Translations under genes and position numbers: made by a program
Notes under the pieces: generated by a model
What the model was told of the DNA's origin: nothing
What the model saw: the letters and a program-made list of their open reading frames with translations, nothing else
Database searches by the model: none
Shown here: piece by piece, positions 27,026-35,476 of the stretch
Layout: every line of letters starts with the position of its first letter
Numbering within the stretch: the stretch's first letter is position 1
Source: Minicystis rosea
GTDB lineage: Bacteria; Myxococcota_A; Polyangia; Polyangiales; Polyangiaceae
Reading direction: 5' to 3'
DNA: 64,000 nt
Assembly: GCA_001931535.1 (NCBI GenBank)
Contig: CP016211.1
Location: 248,001-312,000 of the forward strand

Positions 27026-28879
27026 GTGGCCAAAGTCCGACTGCTCGATCCGACAGACTCGAAGCGTCGCCTCGATCGCTACGAGCTCATCGGCGAGCTG
27101 GCTTCGGGCGGGATGGCGACCGTCTTCCTCGGTCGCCTCGCCGGTGTCGGAGGCTTTCAGCGCTTCGTCGCCATCAAGCGGCTCCACCCGCACCTCGCCG
27201 GCGAAGAAGAGTTCATCGAGATGTTCCTCGACGAGGCGCGTCTCGCCGCGGGGATTCATCACCCGCACGTCGTGCCCATCCTCGAGGTCGGCGAGAGCGA
27301 GAGCGGCTACTACCTCGTGATGGAGTACGTCGAGGGCGACACGCTCGCGCGTCTCATGGCGCGGTCGGTCGCTCGGGCGAAGCCGGTGCCGCGTCCGGTG
27401 CTCGTGCGCATCGTCCTCGACTCGCTCGCCGGCCTCCATGCCGCGCACGAAGTCACCGATTCGAACGGGGAGCCCGTGCACCTCGTGCATCGCGACATCT
27501 CTCCGCAGAACATCCTCGTCGGCGTCGACGGGTGCTCGCGCATCACCGACTTCGGCGTGGCCCACGCGTCCTCGCGCCTCTCCAACACGCGCGCGGACAA
27601 GCTCAAGGGCAAGCTCGCGTACATGAGCCCGGAGCAGGCGCGATCGGCCGAGATCGATCGACGCTCCGACGTGTTCGCGATGGGCGTCATTCTTTGGGAG
27701 GTCCTCGCCGGCAAGCGCCTCTTCAAGACGGAGAACGAGGCGATGACCTTGCAGAAGGTCCTCGTCGAGCCGATCCCGCGGCTCCTGCAGGTCGCGCCGA
27801 GCGTCCACCCCGCCTTCGATCAAGTCTGCGCCAAGGCGCTCGAGCGCGACGTGAGCAAGCGCTACCGATCGGCGGCCGAGATGGCCGAGTCGCTGGAGCG
27901 CGCCGCGCGCACGGCGGCCGCGATCTCGCCGACCGATCTGGGCGTTGCCTCGCCCCGTGAGGTCGCGGCCTTCGTGCAGGGCGCGCTCGGCGAAGACATC
28001 GCCGCGCAGCGCGAGAGCGTGCGCGCGTGGATCGCGCACAGCGAGCCGAGCATGCCGCGCTCGGCGGTGCGCACCGGCGAGAACCCGCTCGTCCGCCCGG
28101 ACGTGACGGTGAAGGTCCCGCTCGACAAGGGCAGCCAGTCCGGCGTGAGGCCGCCGCCCTCCTCGAAGCCGGGCGAGCGCACGCCCGCCTCGGTGAGCCA
28201 CTCGAAGACGGCGGTGAGCCCGACCGGGGAAGGCGAGCCGGCGCCGCGCGCGGGCGGGTCCGAGGAGGACGAAGAGCACGAGACGCTGCTCATGGATCGC
28301 GAGGCGCAGAACGCGATGGCGGCCCTCGGCCTGGTGCCGGCCGTGCCGCCTCTGCCGCCGGCGCCCGCGCCGATCGCGCCTCCGTCGAGCAAGCGCCGCG
28401 CGGGGTTCGCCGAGGAGAGCACCAGCGGCAGCGCGTCGCTCGAAGCGCTCGCGGTCGCGCCGCGCCCATCGCGCCGCACGCCGCAGTTGGTCGCGGTGGT
28501 GCTCGGGCTCCTCGTCGCGGCGGCCGCGTTCGTCTTCTGGACGAAGACGCACGGCCAGCAAATCGCGCCGCCTCTGCCTCCTGCGCCCGCCGCGCCGCCG
28601 CCCAGCGCGCCCGCGCCGGTGGCCTCGACGACGGCGGCACCTCCGCCGGCTGCATCCGCGACGGCCTCGGCCACCGCCGCGGCGACAGCCTCCGCGAAGG
28701 CGGCGGAGCCCGCCGCCGCGCCCGCGAAGGGAGCAGGCAGGCCCGGCCCGAGGGGTAGGCCCGAGCCTGCGCGGCCGGCGGAACCAGCGAAACCTGCCGA
28801 GCCCGCGAAGCCCGCGGAGGCTCCGAAGCCGGCGGAGCCTGCGAAGCCGCCGGAGGACATGGCGAACCCGTACCGCTGA
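27026..28879 (+). CDS. Ser/Thr protein kinase with transmembrane segment and Pro/Ala-rich tail
   Basis: A 617-residue kinase. The catalytic domain (residues about 18-290) has GELASGGMATVFLG, the VAIKRLH lysine, HRDISPQNILV, TDFGVAH and LAYMSPEQA, so activity is expected. The HRDISPQN form is typical of many myxobacterial kinases. A long polar linker follows, then one membrane segment near 490-510 (VAVVLGLLVAAAAFVFW), and an extracytoplasmic tail rich in Pro, Ala and Lys with repeated AKPAEPAKP units. The start GTG has a strong AAGGAGG. It is downstream of the TPR-like protein in one operon. Confidence 0.92.
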   Translation: MAKVRLLDPTDSKRRLDRYELIGELASGGMATVFLGRLAGVGGFQRFVAIKRLHPHLAGEEEFIEMFLDEARLAAGIHHPHVVPILEVGESESGYYLVMEYVEGDTLARLMARSVARAKPVPRPVLVRIVLDSLAGLHAAHEVTDSNGEPVHLVHRDISPQNILVGVDGCSRITDFGVAHASSRLSNTRADKLKGKLAYMSPEQARSAEIDRRSDVFAMGVILWEVLAGKRLFKTENEAMTLQKVLVEPIPRLLQVAPSVHPAFDQVCAKALERDVSKRYRSAAEMAESLERAARTAAAISPTDLGVASPREVAAFVQGALGEDIAAQRESVRAWIAHSEPSMPRSAVRTGENPLVRPDVTVKVPLDKGSQSGVRPPPSSKPGERTPASVSHSKTAVSPTGEGEPAPRAGGSEEDEEHETLLMDREAQNAMAALGLVPAVPPLPPAPAPIAPPSSKRRAGFAEESTSGSASLEALAVAPRPSRRTPQLVAVVLGLLVAAAAFVFWTKTHGQQIAPPLPPAPAAPPPSAPAPVASTTAAPPPAASATASATAAATASAKAAEPAAAPAKGAGRPGPRGRPEPARPAEPAKPAEPAKPAEAPKPAEPAKPPEDMANPYR

Positions 28880-29090
28880 ATCGGCGCGCATTGCCGCGCG
28901 CCGCGCGCCACATGGCGTGAGGTCGTAGGAGCAAGCGCCCCTTGCGACCTCCGCGCCCCCGCGCTTCTGTTCCGCCGCCGCGGGCCTTCGTCGGCCCGTC
29001 GTGCGCGCCGCTCGCCGGCTCGTGCGCCGGCAGGCGGCGCGCGTCGTTCGTGATTTCGTTTGAGCACCAACTTTCTCGCCGGCGGGTGCC

Positions 29091-29118
29091 TTGCCGAGCC
29101 GCCGCGCAGAAGTATCTC
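29091..29118 (+). promoter_or_regulatory. Candidate promoter
   Basis: TTGCCG at 29091-29096 and TATCTC at 29113-29118, 16 bases apart, lie 22 bases before the GTG at 29141. An AGGAGC ribosome site at 29128-29133 sits between. Found by eye. Confidence 0.35.
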
Positions 29119-29140
29119 TCCCTCCCCAGGAGCGACTCTC

Positions 29141-29965
29141 GTGAAGATGGTTCACCTCTTCCTCGGCTCGATCGTCGCTGCCGCCGCCTTCGCCGGCGCG
29201 CGCAGCTTCACCAGCGCGGCCGCGCCGCAGCCCGAGCCCATGCCCGCCATCATGCCGCCCGCGTCGACGACGGCGCCTCCACCCGCGTCCGCCGACGGCG
29301 CCCCCGTGGAGACGATCGCGGGCGAGGTGCTCGAGACGATCGACGTGTCGAGCTACTCGTACCTGCGCCTCGGCGCGAAGGGATCCGAAGGCACGTGGGT
29401 CGCGGTCCCCACCGCGAAGCTCGCCGTCGGCACGCCGGTGCGCGTCGTCAGCTCCCTCAAGATGACCGACTTCAAGAGCGCGACGCTCAAGCGCACGTTC
29501 CCCGTCATCTACTTCGGGACGCTCGACGATGGGAAGGGCACGCCGCCCGCCCTCGAGCCGCACGCGAACGGCGCGCCTCCTCCCGGCCTCGGCGGCGATC
29601 CGCACGGCGGCGCGGCTCCCGTCGAGATCCCCGTGAAGCCCGGGCCGCGCGCGGCCGGCCCCAACGGCAAGACGGTCGCCGAGGTCATCGGCCAGCGCAC
29701 GCAGCTCGACGGAAAGACGGTGCGCGTGCGCGGCACGGTCGTGAAGGTCACCGTCGGTGTCCTCGGGCGGAACTACTTCCACCTGCGCGATGGATCGGGC
29801 GACGCCTCCGCCGGCACGCACGATCTCACCGTGACCAGCGAGGCGACGCCGGCGATCGGCGACGCCGTCGAGATCGAAGGCAAGGTCGCGATCGATCGCG
29901 ACATCGGCTCTGGGTACACCTTCCCGACGCTGGTCGAGGACGCGCGCCTCGTGGCATCGAAGTAG
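29141..29965 (+). CDS. Exported protein with OB-fold-like domain
   Basis: About 274 residues. An N-terminal hydrophobic stretch (MVHLFLGSIVAAAAFAGA) should export or anchor it. Two similar beta-rich parts follow: residues about 55-125 (IAGEVLETIDVSSYSYLRL) and about 185-272 (DGKTVRVRGTVVKVTVG, GRNYFHLRDGSG, GDAVEIEGKVAIDRDIGSG), the pattern of periplasmic OB-folds and GW-type modules. A Pro/Gly-rich linker joins them. The ligand is unknown. GTG 29141 fits the AGGAGC site better than ATG 29147. The gene is convergent with the next. Confidence 0.7.
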   Translation: MKMVHLFLGSIVAAAAFAGARSFTSAAAPQPEPMPAIMPPASTTAPPPASADGAPVETIAGEVLETIDVSSYSYLRLGAKGSEGTWVAVPTAKLAVGTPVRVVSSLKMTDFKSATLKRTFPVIYFGTLDDGKGTPPALEPHANGAPPPGLGGDPHGGAAPVEIPVKPGPRAAGPNGKTVAEVIGQRTQLDGKTVRVRGTVVKVTVGVLGRNYFHLRDGSGDASAGTHDLTVTSEATPAIGDAVEIEGKVAIDRDIGSGYTFPTLVEDARLVASK

Positions 29966-30018
29966 CGCAGAGGCGCCGCAGAGAGCGCATCACGCGCGGC
30001 GGCGCTTCTGTAGATGCA

Positions 30019-30053
30019 CACGGCGAGCGCGCGGTGACGACGCGCTCGCCGTG
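30019..30053. terminator. Bidirectional hairpin between convergent genes
   Basis: Perfect 13-base arms CACGGCGAGCGCG and CGCGCTCGCCGTG enclose a 9-base loop. It sits midway between two convergent stop codons. No T-tract, so the terminator role is inferred from position and stem strength. Confidence 0.65.
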
Positions 30054-30063
30054 CTCGTGATCG

Positions 30064-30762
30064 TCAGCCCTGCGGGGGCGCGGGCGGCGGCGGGTTGCTC
30101 GGCTTCTTCGTGGGCGCCGGCTTGCCGCGGTCCGGGATGACGGTGTGGATCTCGGCCTCCGAGTAGCCGGCGGCCTTGAGGATCCGCTTGAAGGCCGAGA
30201 GCTTGAGCGCCGCGCTCCGCGCCACGGCTTGGCTCACCTGCTCCAACAGGAGGACCTTGCTGCGCGGCGCCTGCGCGGCCGTCAGGGCTTGGCGCAGCGC
30301 CTCGGCTTCGGCGTGGATGGTGTCGGCCGCGCTCGTGGCGACGGGTGCAGGCAGGTTCGGATGAACGCCGGCCCGGAGGAGCTCGACGAGAAGGTCCATC
30401 CGGTCGGGCTGATCGCGGACGTCACCGCCGACGTAGAACGAGGTCCCTCCCGGAAACAGAATGTCGAACGCGGGATCCGAGCCCGGACGTCCGATCGCGT
30501 TCCACACGTCGTCGGAAACCTTGCCGACCGCACGGTCCGCTCTCTCGTTGGCGGCGCCGAGCGTGAGATTGAGCGGGAGCACGACGTTCTTGGCGTCGGC
30601 GAGCTGGACGGCCACGGAGTCGACCAGCTTCACGGTTGGGCCGAGGTGCTCCTCGGCGATGCTCTGCCACTTTCCCTGCTTGGCAATGGCTTTCAGGTAC
30701 GACTCGCGAAGATCGGCGACGATGTCCGCGACCGCGGCCTGGCGACGGATGACTTCAGGCAT
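30064..30762 (-). CDS. Hypothetical protein with Pro-rich C-terminus
   Basis: A 232-residue soluble protein that I do not recognise. It is helix-rich (VIRRQAAVADIVADLRESYL, AEALRQALTAAQAPRSKVLL) with a short beta-like FDILFPGGTSFYVGG segment near residue 105, and ends in a Lys/Pro tail (KPAPTKKPSNPPPPAPPQG). The middle LLRAGVHPNLPAP part is conserved-looking. The ATG at 30762 has a GGGG run upstream. No signal peptide. Confidence 0.65.
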   Translation of the reverse strand: MPEVIRRQAAVADIVADLRESYLKAIAKQGKWQSIAEEHLGPTVKLVDSVAVQLADAKNVVLPLNLTLGAANERADRAVGKVSDDVWNAIGRPGSDPAFDILFPGGTSFYVGGDVRDQPDRMDLLVELLRAGVHPNLPAPVATSAADTIHAEAEALRQALTAAQAPRSKVLLLEQVSQAVARSAALKLSAFKRILKAAGYSEAEIHTVIPDRGKPAPTKKPSNPPPPAPPQG

Positions 30763-31435
30763 GACGATGACCCCTTGTTTCGGTGTCGGGACGCGTCGCC
30801 GAACGTGGCGATCGCGGAGCCCTTAAAGGGACATCGACGCTGGCAGCACCGGAGTTGCGTGCTCGGGGCGTCGAAATCGTGCTGTCACCCTCCGCCATCG
30901 TGCGCGGAGCGCGGGAGCCGCCGTTCACGACGAGGTCAGCCGTCGATCCCGAGCGGCGCGCGCGACCTCCGTCGATGGAAGCGGCGCACCGAGACGAGGA
31001 TCGGTCGCTGACGGCGACGTGAACGCGCCGGGGAGAGGAGGAGCGGCCGCCGGCGTCGAGGTCGGCGGCGGAGCTTCGTCTCCCCAGCCCGTTCACGACG
31101 ATGGAGGTCGGCGAGGGAGACGTCCCCGCGGGGCTCACGACGGGGGCAGCGCGCTGTCCCGCGGTCGCCGTTCGGCTCACGGCGATGGAGGCGCCGAGGG
31201 GAGGCGAGCTTTCGTGACCGACGTCGCCGGCAGCGGCCGGCCCCGATCAGGTTTCGTGATGGACGTCGTCGGGAGCGGCCTTCACCGCGCTCCTCGAGGC
31301 TCATCGGCTGGGGGAGGAGACGTCCGCGCCGCAAAGGCGCAGGTTTCTGCCGGCGGAAGCGGCGTCGAGCGGCCTCGGGGGATACCGCCGCTCGCTGCCC
31401 ACGGTTTCCCGAGCAGCGGGGTCGAAGGCGTCGCC
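30763..31435. other. Long intergenic region with degenerate short repeats
   Basis: No gene is supported over about 670 bases. From about 30920 to 31300 there are several imperfect copies of a TTCACGACGATGGAGGTCGG-like unit (examples near 30925, 31092, 31130, 31175, 31214, 31254), in the forms GTTCACGACG, GCTCACGACG, TTTCGTGACCGACGTCG and TTTCGTGATGGACGTCG. It may be an eroded repeat or pseudogene in front of the lipoprotein array. Confidence 0.35.
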
Positions 31436-31466
31436 GGGGCAATGTTACGCTCTGGGCCTAGAGCTT
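31436..31466 (+). promoter_or_regulatory. Conserved 31-base element before lipoprotein copy 1
   Basis: The 31 bases directly before the ATG match those before copy 2 (33429-33459) at 25 positions, including GGGGC, ATGTTA, TGGG and CTAGA. The conservation suggests promoter or ribosome-binding function, or simply common descent by duplication. ATGTTA could be a -10 element. Confidence 0.45.
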
Positions 31467-33238
31467 ATGTGGACACGCACCCTTCTCCCAGCCTTACTCG
31501 CCTTGGTTTGCTCGTGCAGCGCGCCGGAGCCCGATCCCGTGATCGAGCGCCCGCCGTTCGCGGTGACGATGACGGGACCCACCGGGCCGTTCCGCGGACT
31601 GGCCGACGTCACGGCGACAGCGGAGCCGGCCGATGGGGTCGTCGAGGTGCGCTTCCAGGTCGACGATGACGAGCGCGCGGTGGACAAGGTGGCGCCGTAT
31701 GCCGCATCGCTCGACTTCTCGCTCGATTGGGGCGGCGCGCATCGCATCACGGCGGTCGCCGTGCGCGACGATGGCTCGAAGGCGGAGGCGTCGATCGATG
31801 TCTCGTACGATCCGCTCGGCCCGTTCGTCACGGTGTTGAAGCCCGTGACCGGCCTGCGGGTGTCGCCGACCGGCGGCACCGTCGACGTCGCGTTCGCGGC
31901 CAGTGATCCCAATGGGCTCGCGGTCGGCAGCGTGCAGCTCTCGGGCGGCATGCCGATGGCGGTGCCGCTGCCTTCGCTGGCGCTTACGGTCGAGGTGCCG
32001 AAGGCGTTGGATCTGCCGGTCAAGCCCGAGCTGTCGTGGTGGTTCGAGGACACGCTCGGCAACCGCACGCAGGGCTCGTTGAGCTTCCTGCAATCGTACG
32101 AGCGGTTCGGCACCACGTTCAGCGCGAAGGGGACCGTGTTTCCGTTGCCGGGAAAGCGCCTCGCGGTCCTGTCGCCGTCGCAGCTCCGCGCGCTCGAGCC
32201 CGATGGAGGCGTCGCGTGGGTGTTGGATGGCCCGCCGAGCCAAGAATCCGAGGGCGCGGTGTCGCTGAGCGGGGACCTCTTCGTCGCGTGGACCTCGTCG
32301 AAGGGGGACACGCAGATCCAACGCGTTCACCCGGACGGCACCGTGGCGTGGACGTGGTCGAGCGAGTTCGCGAACATGCGACGGATCCTCTACGTCGCCG
32401 AGAGCGACAGCGTGCTCTTCCTGCAGGGCCAAGGAGCGAAGGCGGGATTCGCGGCGTGGCTCATCGGACCGAACGGTCAGACGACGCCGGTGAAGACGTT
32501 CACACCGGGCGTCGACGTTCGGCCCTTCGTCACCCCGCCGGGCGTCTCGCCGGGTGGCTTCGCGCTGGGCTCGACGAGCGACGACCTCGATAGCCACTAC
32601 GACGTCTACGACGCGGCGGGGACGCTCGTGTGGAGCCGCGGGCTCACCAGCTCCTTCGATCGGACCGCGTTGCTCTCGCGCGACGTGATCTTCGGGGGCT
32701 GCCGACGCAGGACCCGACCCACTCTTCCCTCGTGGGCCCCAGCGCGGTCATCGCGGATCTCGGCAAGGTCGAGCGCTTCCTCCCCATGGCGAATGGTGAC
32801 GTCGTCATCAGCACGTACGTGGGGACGAGCGCCGTCACCCGTCTCCATCCCGATGGAAGCACGGTCTGGCAGGTGCCGTTCTCCGGGTACGTGACCGCGC
32901 TCTCGGGAGGAAACGATCGCGTCGGTGCGGCCTCCGGAACACTGCTGCGCGTGATCGACGCGACCGGCGGCGTGGTGGAGTGGATCCCCGACGCCGATCC
33001 CTCGCAGCCGGTCGCGCCGCGCGTGATGCCGGCTCCCACAGGCGCGTTTTACGTGATCGGAGAGCTCGCGAGCGGCAACAAGCGCGTGTACCGCGCCGCC
33101 GCCGACGGGACCACGCTGTGGCACGAGACGCTGTTCGATGCCGGGCAGATCCGGGAGGAGACCCTCGCGCCCGACGACGAGCGGCTGGTGGTGTCGGTGC
33201 AGGATCAGACGACGCGGATGCACGTGTTCGAGCCGTAG
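31467..33238 (+). pseudogene. Ig-like/PQQ-propeller lipoprotein, copy 1, frameshifted
   Basis: The first of four tandem paralogues. The signal ends in LVCSCS (lipoprotein), two Ig-like domains follow (PFAVTMTGPTGPFRG, VRFQVDDDERAVDKVA; GPFVTVLKP...), then PQQ-type propeller repeats (RVHPDGTVAWTW, YDAAGTLVWS, RLHPDGSTVWQ, AADGTTLWHE). Against copy 2 one base is missing in the G5 run at 32694-32698, so the frame breaks near residue 410 and the last 180 codons are in another frame (ending at 33238). Restored length would be 590 residues. Without the shift the first frame would end at 32894. It may be a pseudogene, a phase-variable gene or a sequencing error. Confidence 0.75.
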
Positions 33239-33428
33239 CGCAGAGGCGAGCCTGGGGAGGCTCGCGTCGATCCGCGCTCCTTTCCGATGAGGCGAATCAT
33301 GACGGCGTCACGAGGGCACAGGGGCACTGCATCTGCTGGTGAAAGAGGCGTCTGTGCGGTCCTCGCGGCGACCGCGGGGGTGCGGAGCGTGCGCTCGTTG
33401 CGGGGGCATGTGTGTGCGAGCCGTCGTC

Positions 33429-33459
33429 GGGGCGATGTTAAGCTGTGGGTCTAGATCTC
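33429..33459 (+). promoter_or_regulatory. Conserved 31-base element before lipoprotein copy 2
   Basis: Counterpart of 31436-31466; six differences in 31 bases. ATGTTA, TGGG and CTAGA are kept. Copies 3 and 4 lack it. Confidence 0.45.
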
Positions 33460-35234
33460 ATGTCGATGCGCACGCTTCTCCCAGCCTTGCTCGCCTTGGT
33501 TTGCTCGTGCAGCGCGCCGGAGCCCGATCCCGTGATCGAGCGCCCGCCGTTCGCGGTGACGATGACGGGGCCCACCGGGCCGTTTCGCGGAGCGGCCGAC
33601 GTCACGGCGATACCGGAGCCGGCCGATGGTGTCGTCGAGGTGCGCTTCCAAGTCGACGATGACGAGCGCGCGGTGGACAAGGTGGCGCCGTATGCCGCAT
33701 CGCTCGACTTCTCGCTCGATTGGGGCGGCGCGCATCGGATCACGGCGGTCGCGGTGCGCGACGATGGCTCGAAGGCCGAGGCATCGATCGAGGTCTCGTA
33801 CGATCCGCTCGGTCCTTTCGTCACGGTGGTGAAGCCCGCGACCGGCCTGCGTGTCTCACCGTCCGGCGCGATGGTCGACGTCGCGTTCGCCGCCAGTGAT
33901 CCCAATGGGCTCGCGGCGGGAAGCGTGCAGCTCACGGGGGGCATGTCGATGGCGGTGCCGCTGCCGTCGCTCGCGTTCGCTATCGAGGTGCCGAAGGCGT
34001 TGGACCTGCCGGCCAAGCCCGAGCTGTCGTGGTGGTTCGACGACACGCTGGGCAACCGCACGCAGGGCTCGCTGAGCTTCTTGCAGTCGTACGAGCGCTT
34101 CAGCGCCGCGTTCGGGGCGGAGGGCCGCGTGTATCCGTTGTCGGGCGGGCGCCTCGCCGTCCTGTCGAAATTGCAGCTCCGCGCGCTCGAGCCCGATGGA
34201 GGCGTCGCGTGGGTGTTGGACGGCCCGCCGAGCCAACTCTCCGAAGCCATCGTGACGGTGGGCGGCGACCTCCTCGTCATGTGGACCTCGTTGCAGCTCG
34301 TCGCCCAGATCCAACGCGTCCACCCGGACGGCACCGTGGCGTGGACGTGGTTGAGCGAGATGTCGCCCACACGCCGGATGGCCTACGTCGCCGAGAGCGA
34401 CAGCCTTCTCTTCCTCCAGCGCCAAGGCTCCATGGACAGCTTCGCAGCGTCGCTCATCGGCCCGACGGGGCAGACGACGTTCGTGCGGTCCTTCCCCTCG
34501 GACCAGGACGTCTGGCCCTTCGTCTCGCCGCCGGGCGCCTCGCCGGGCGGCTTCGCGCTGGGCTCGACGGGCGGCGACGTCAACGCCCACTACGACGTCT
34601 ACGACGCGGCGGGGACACCCGCGTGGAGCTGCGAGCTCAGCGCCTACTTCGATCAGACCAAGATGCTCACGCGCGACGCGATCTACGGGCCGCTGCCCAC
34701 GCAGGATGCGAACGACTTCACCCTCGTGGGTCCGAGCGGGACCATCGCAGACCTCGGCAAGATCGAGCGCTTCCTCGCCATGGCGAACGGTGACGTCGTC
34801 GTCAGCACGTTCACGGGGACGGACAGCGCCGTCACCCGTCTGCGTCCCGATGGGAGCACGGTGTGGCAGGTGCCGTTCCCCGCGTACGTGACCGAGCTCT
34901 CGGGGGGAACGATCGCATCGGGGCAGCCTCCGGGACGCTGCTGCGTGTGATCGACGCGACCGGCGGCATGGTGGAGTGGATCCCCGACCCCGATCCCTGG
35001 CCGCTGCTCGCGCCGCGCATGGTGCCGGCTGCGTCGGGGGCGTTCTACGTGATCGGAGAGCTCGCGAATGGCCACAAGCGCGTCTCTCGCGCGGCTGCGG
35101 ATGGGACGACGCTGTGGCACGAGACGCTGTTCGATGTCGGGATGCTCCGCGGGGAGAGCCTCGCGCCCGACGACGAGCGGCTGGTGGTGTCGGTGCAGGA
35201 TCAGACGACGCGAATGCACGTGTTCGAGCCGTAG
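33460..35234 (+). pseudogene. Ig-like/PQQ-propeller lipoprotein, copy 2, frameshifted
   Basis: Second paralogue, very similar to copy 1 in the first 200 residues. The lipoprotein signal begins MSMRTLLPALLALVCSC. Against copies 1 and 3 one base is missing near the G6 run at 34902-34907, so the frame is lost near residue 482 and the remaining 109 codons are in another frame to 35234; the first frame would stop at 34950. Restored length is 591 residues. The shift is at a different place from that in copy 1, so the two arose independently. Confidence 0.75.
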
Positions 35235-35476
35235 CGCAGGCGCGCTCGGCCGCCGGCTTGCGGGGCAACGCCGGTGACAGCGGGACCGGGGACGCCCACC
35301 TCCCGGTCACTTCTCGGATGTGACGAATCATGTCGGCGTGAGGAAGGCACATGGCGATGAAATCCCCTGGTGAACGAGGCTTCGGCGCGGTGCTGGCAGC
35401 GAGCGCTGGAGAGTCGAGCGCGCGTGCGTTGCCCATCGCTCCGACGACGCCTCGCCAATGGGGCACCGAGAAGCCG

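Noticed and set aside
25889..29821. Very long minus-strand open frame (over 1300 codons)
   Set aside because: It lies opposite the TPR-type and kinase genes, is Arg/Ala/Gly-rich, and has no domain features. Long antisense frames are expected at this GC content.
30755..31180. Possible minus-strand protein of 141 residues with repeated VVNG segments
   Set aside because: No ribosome site, overlaps the start of the 232-residue gene, and the similarity comes from the degenerate DNA repeats.
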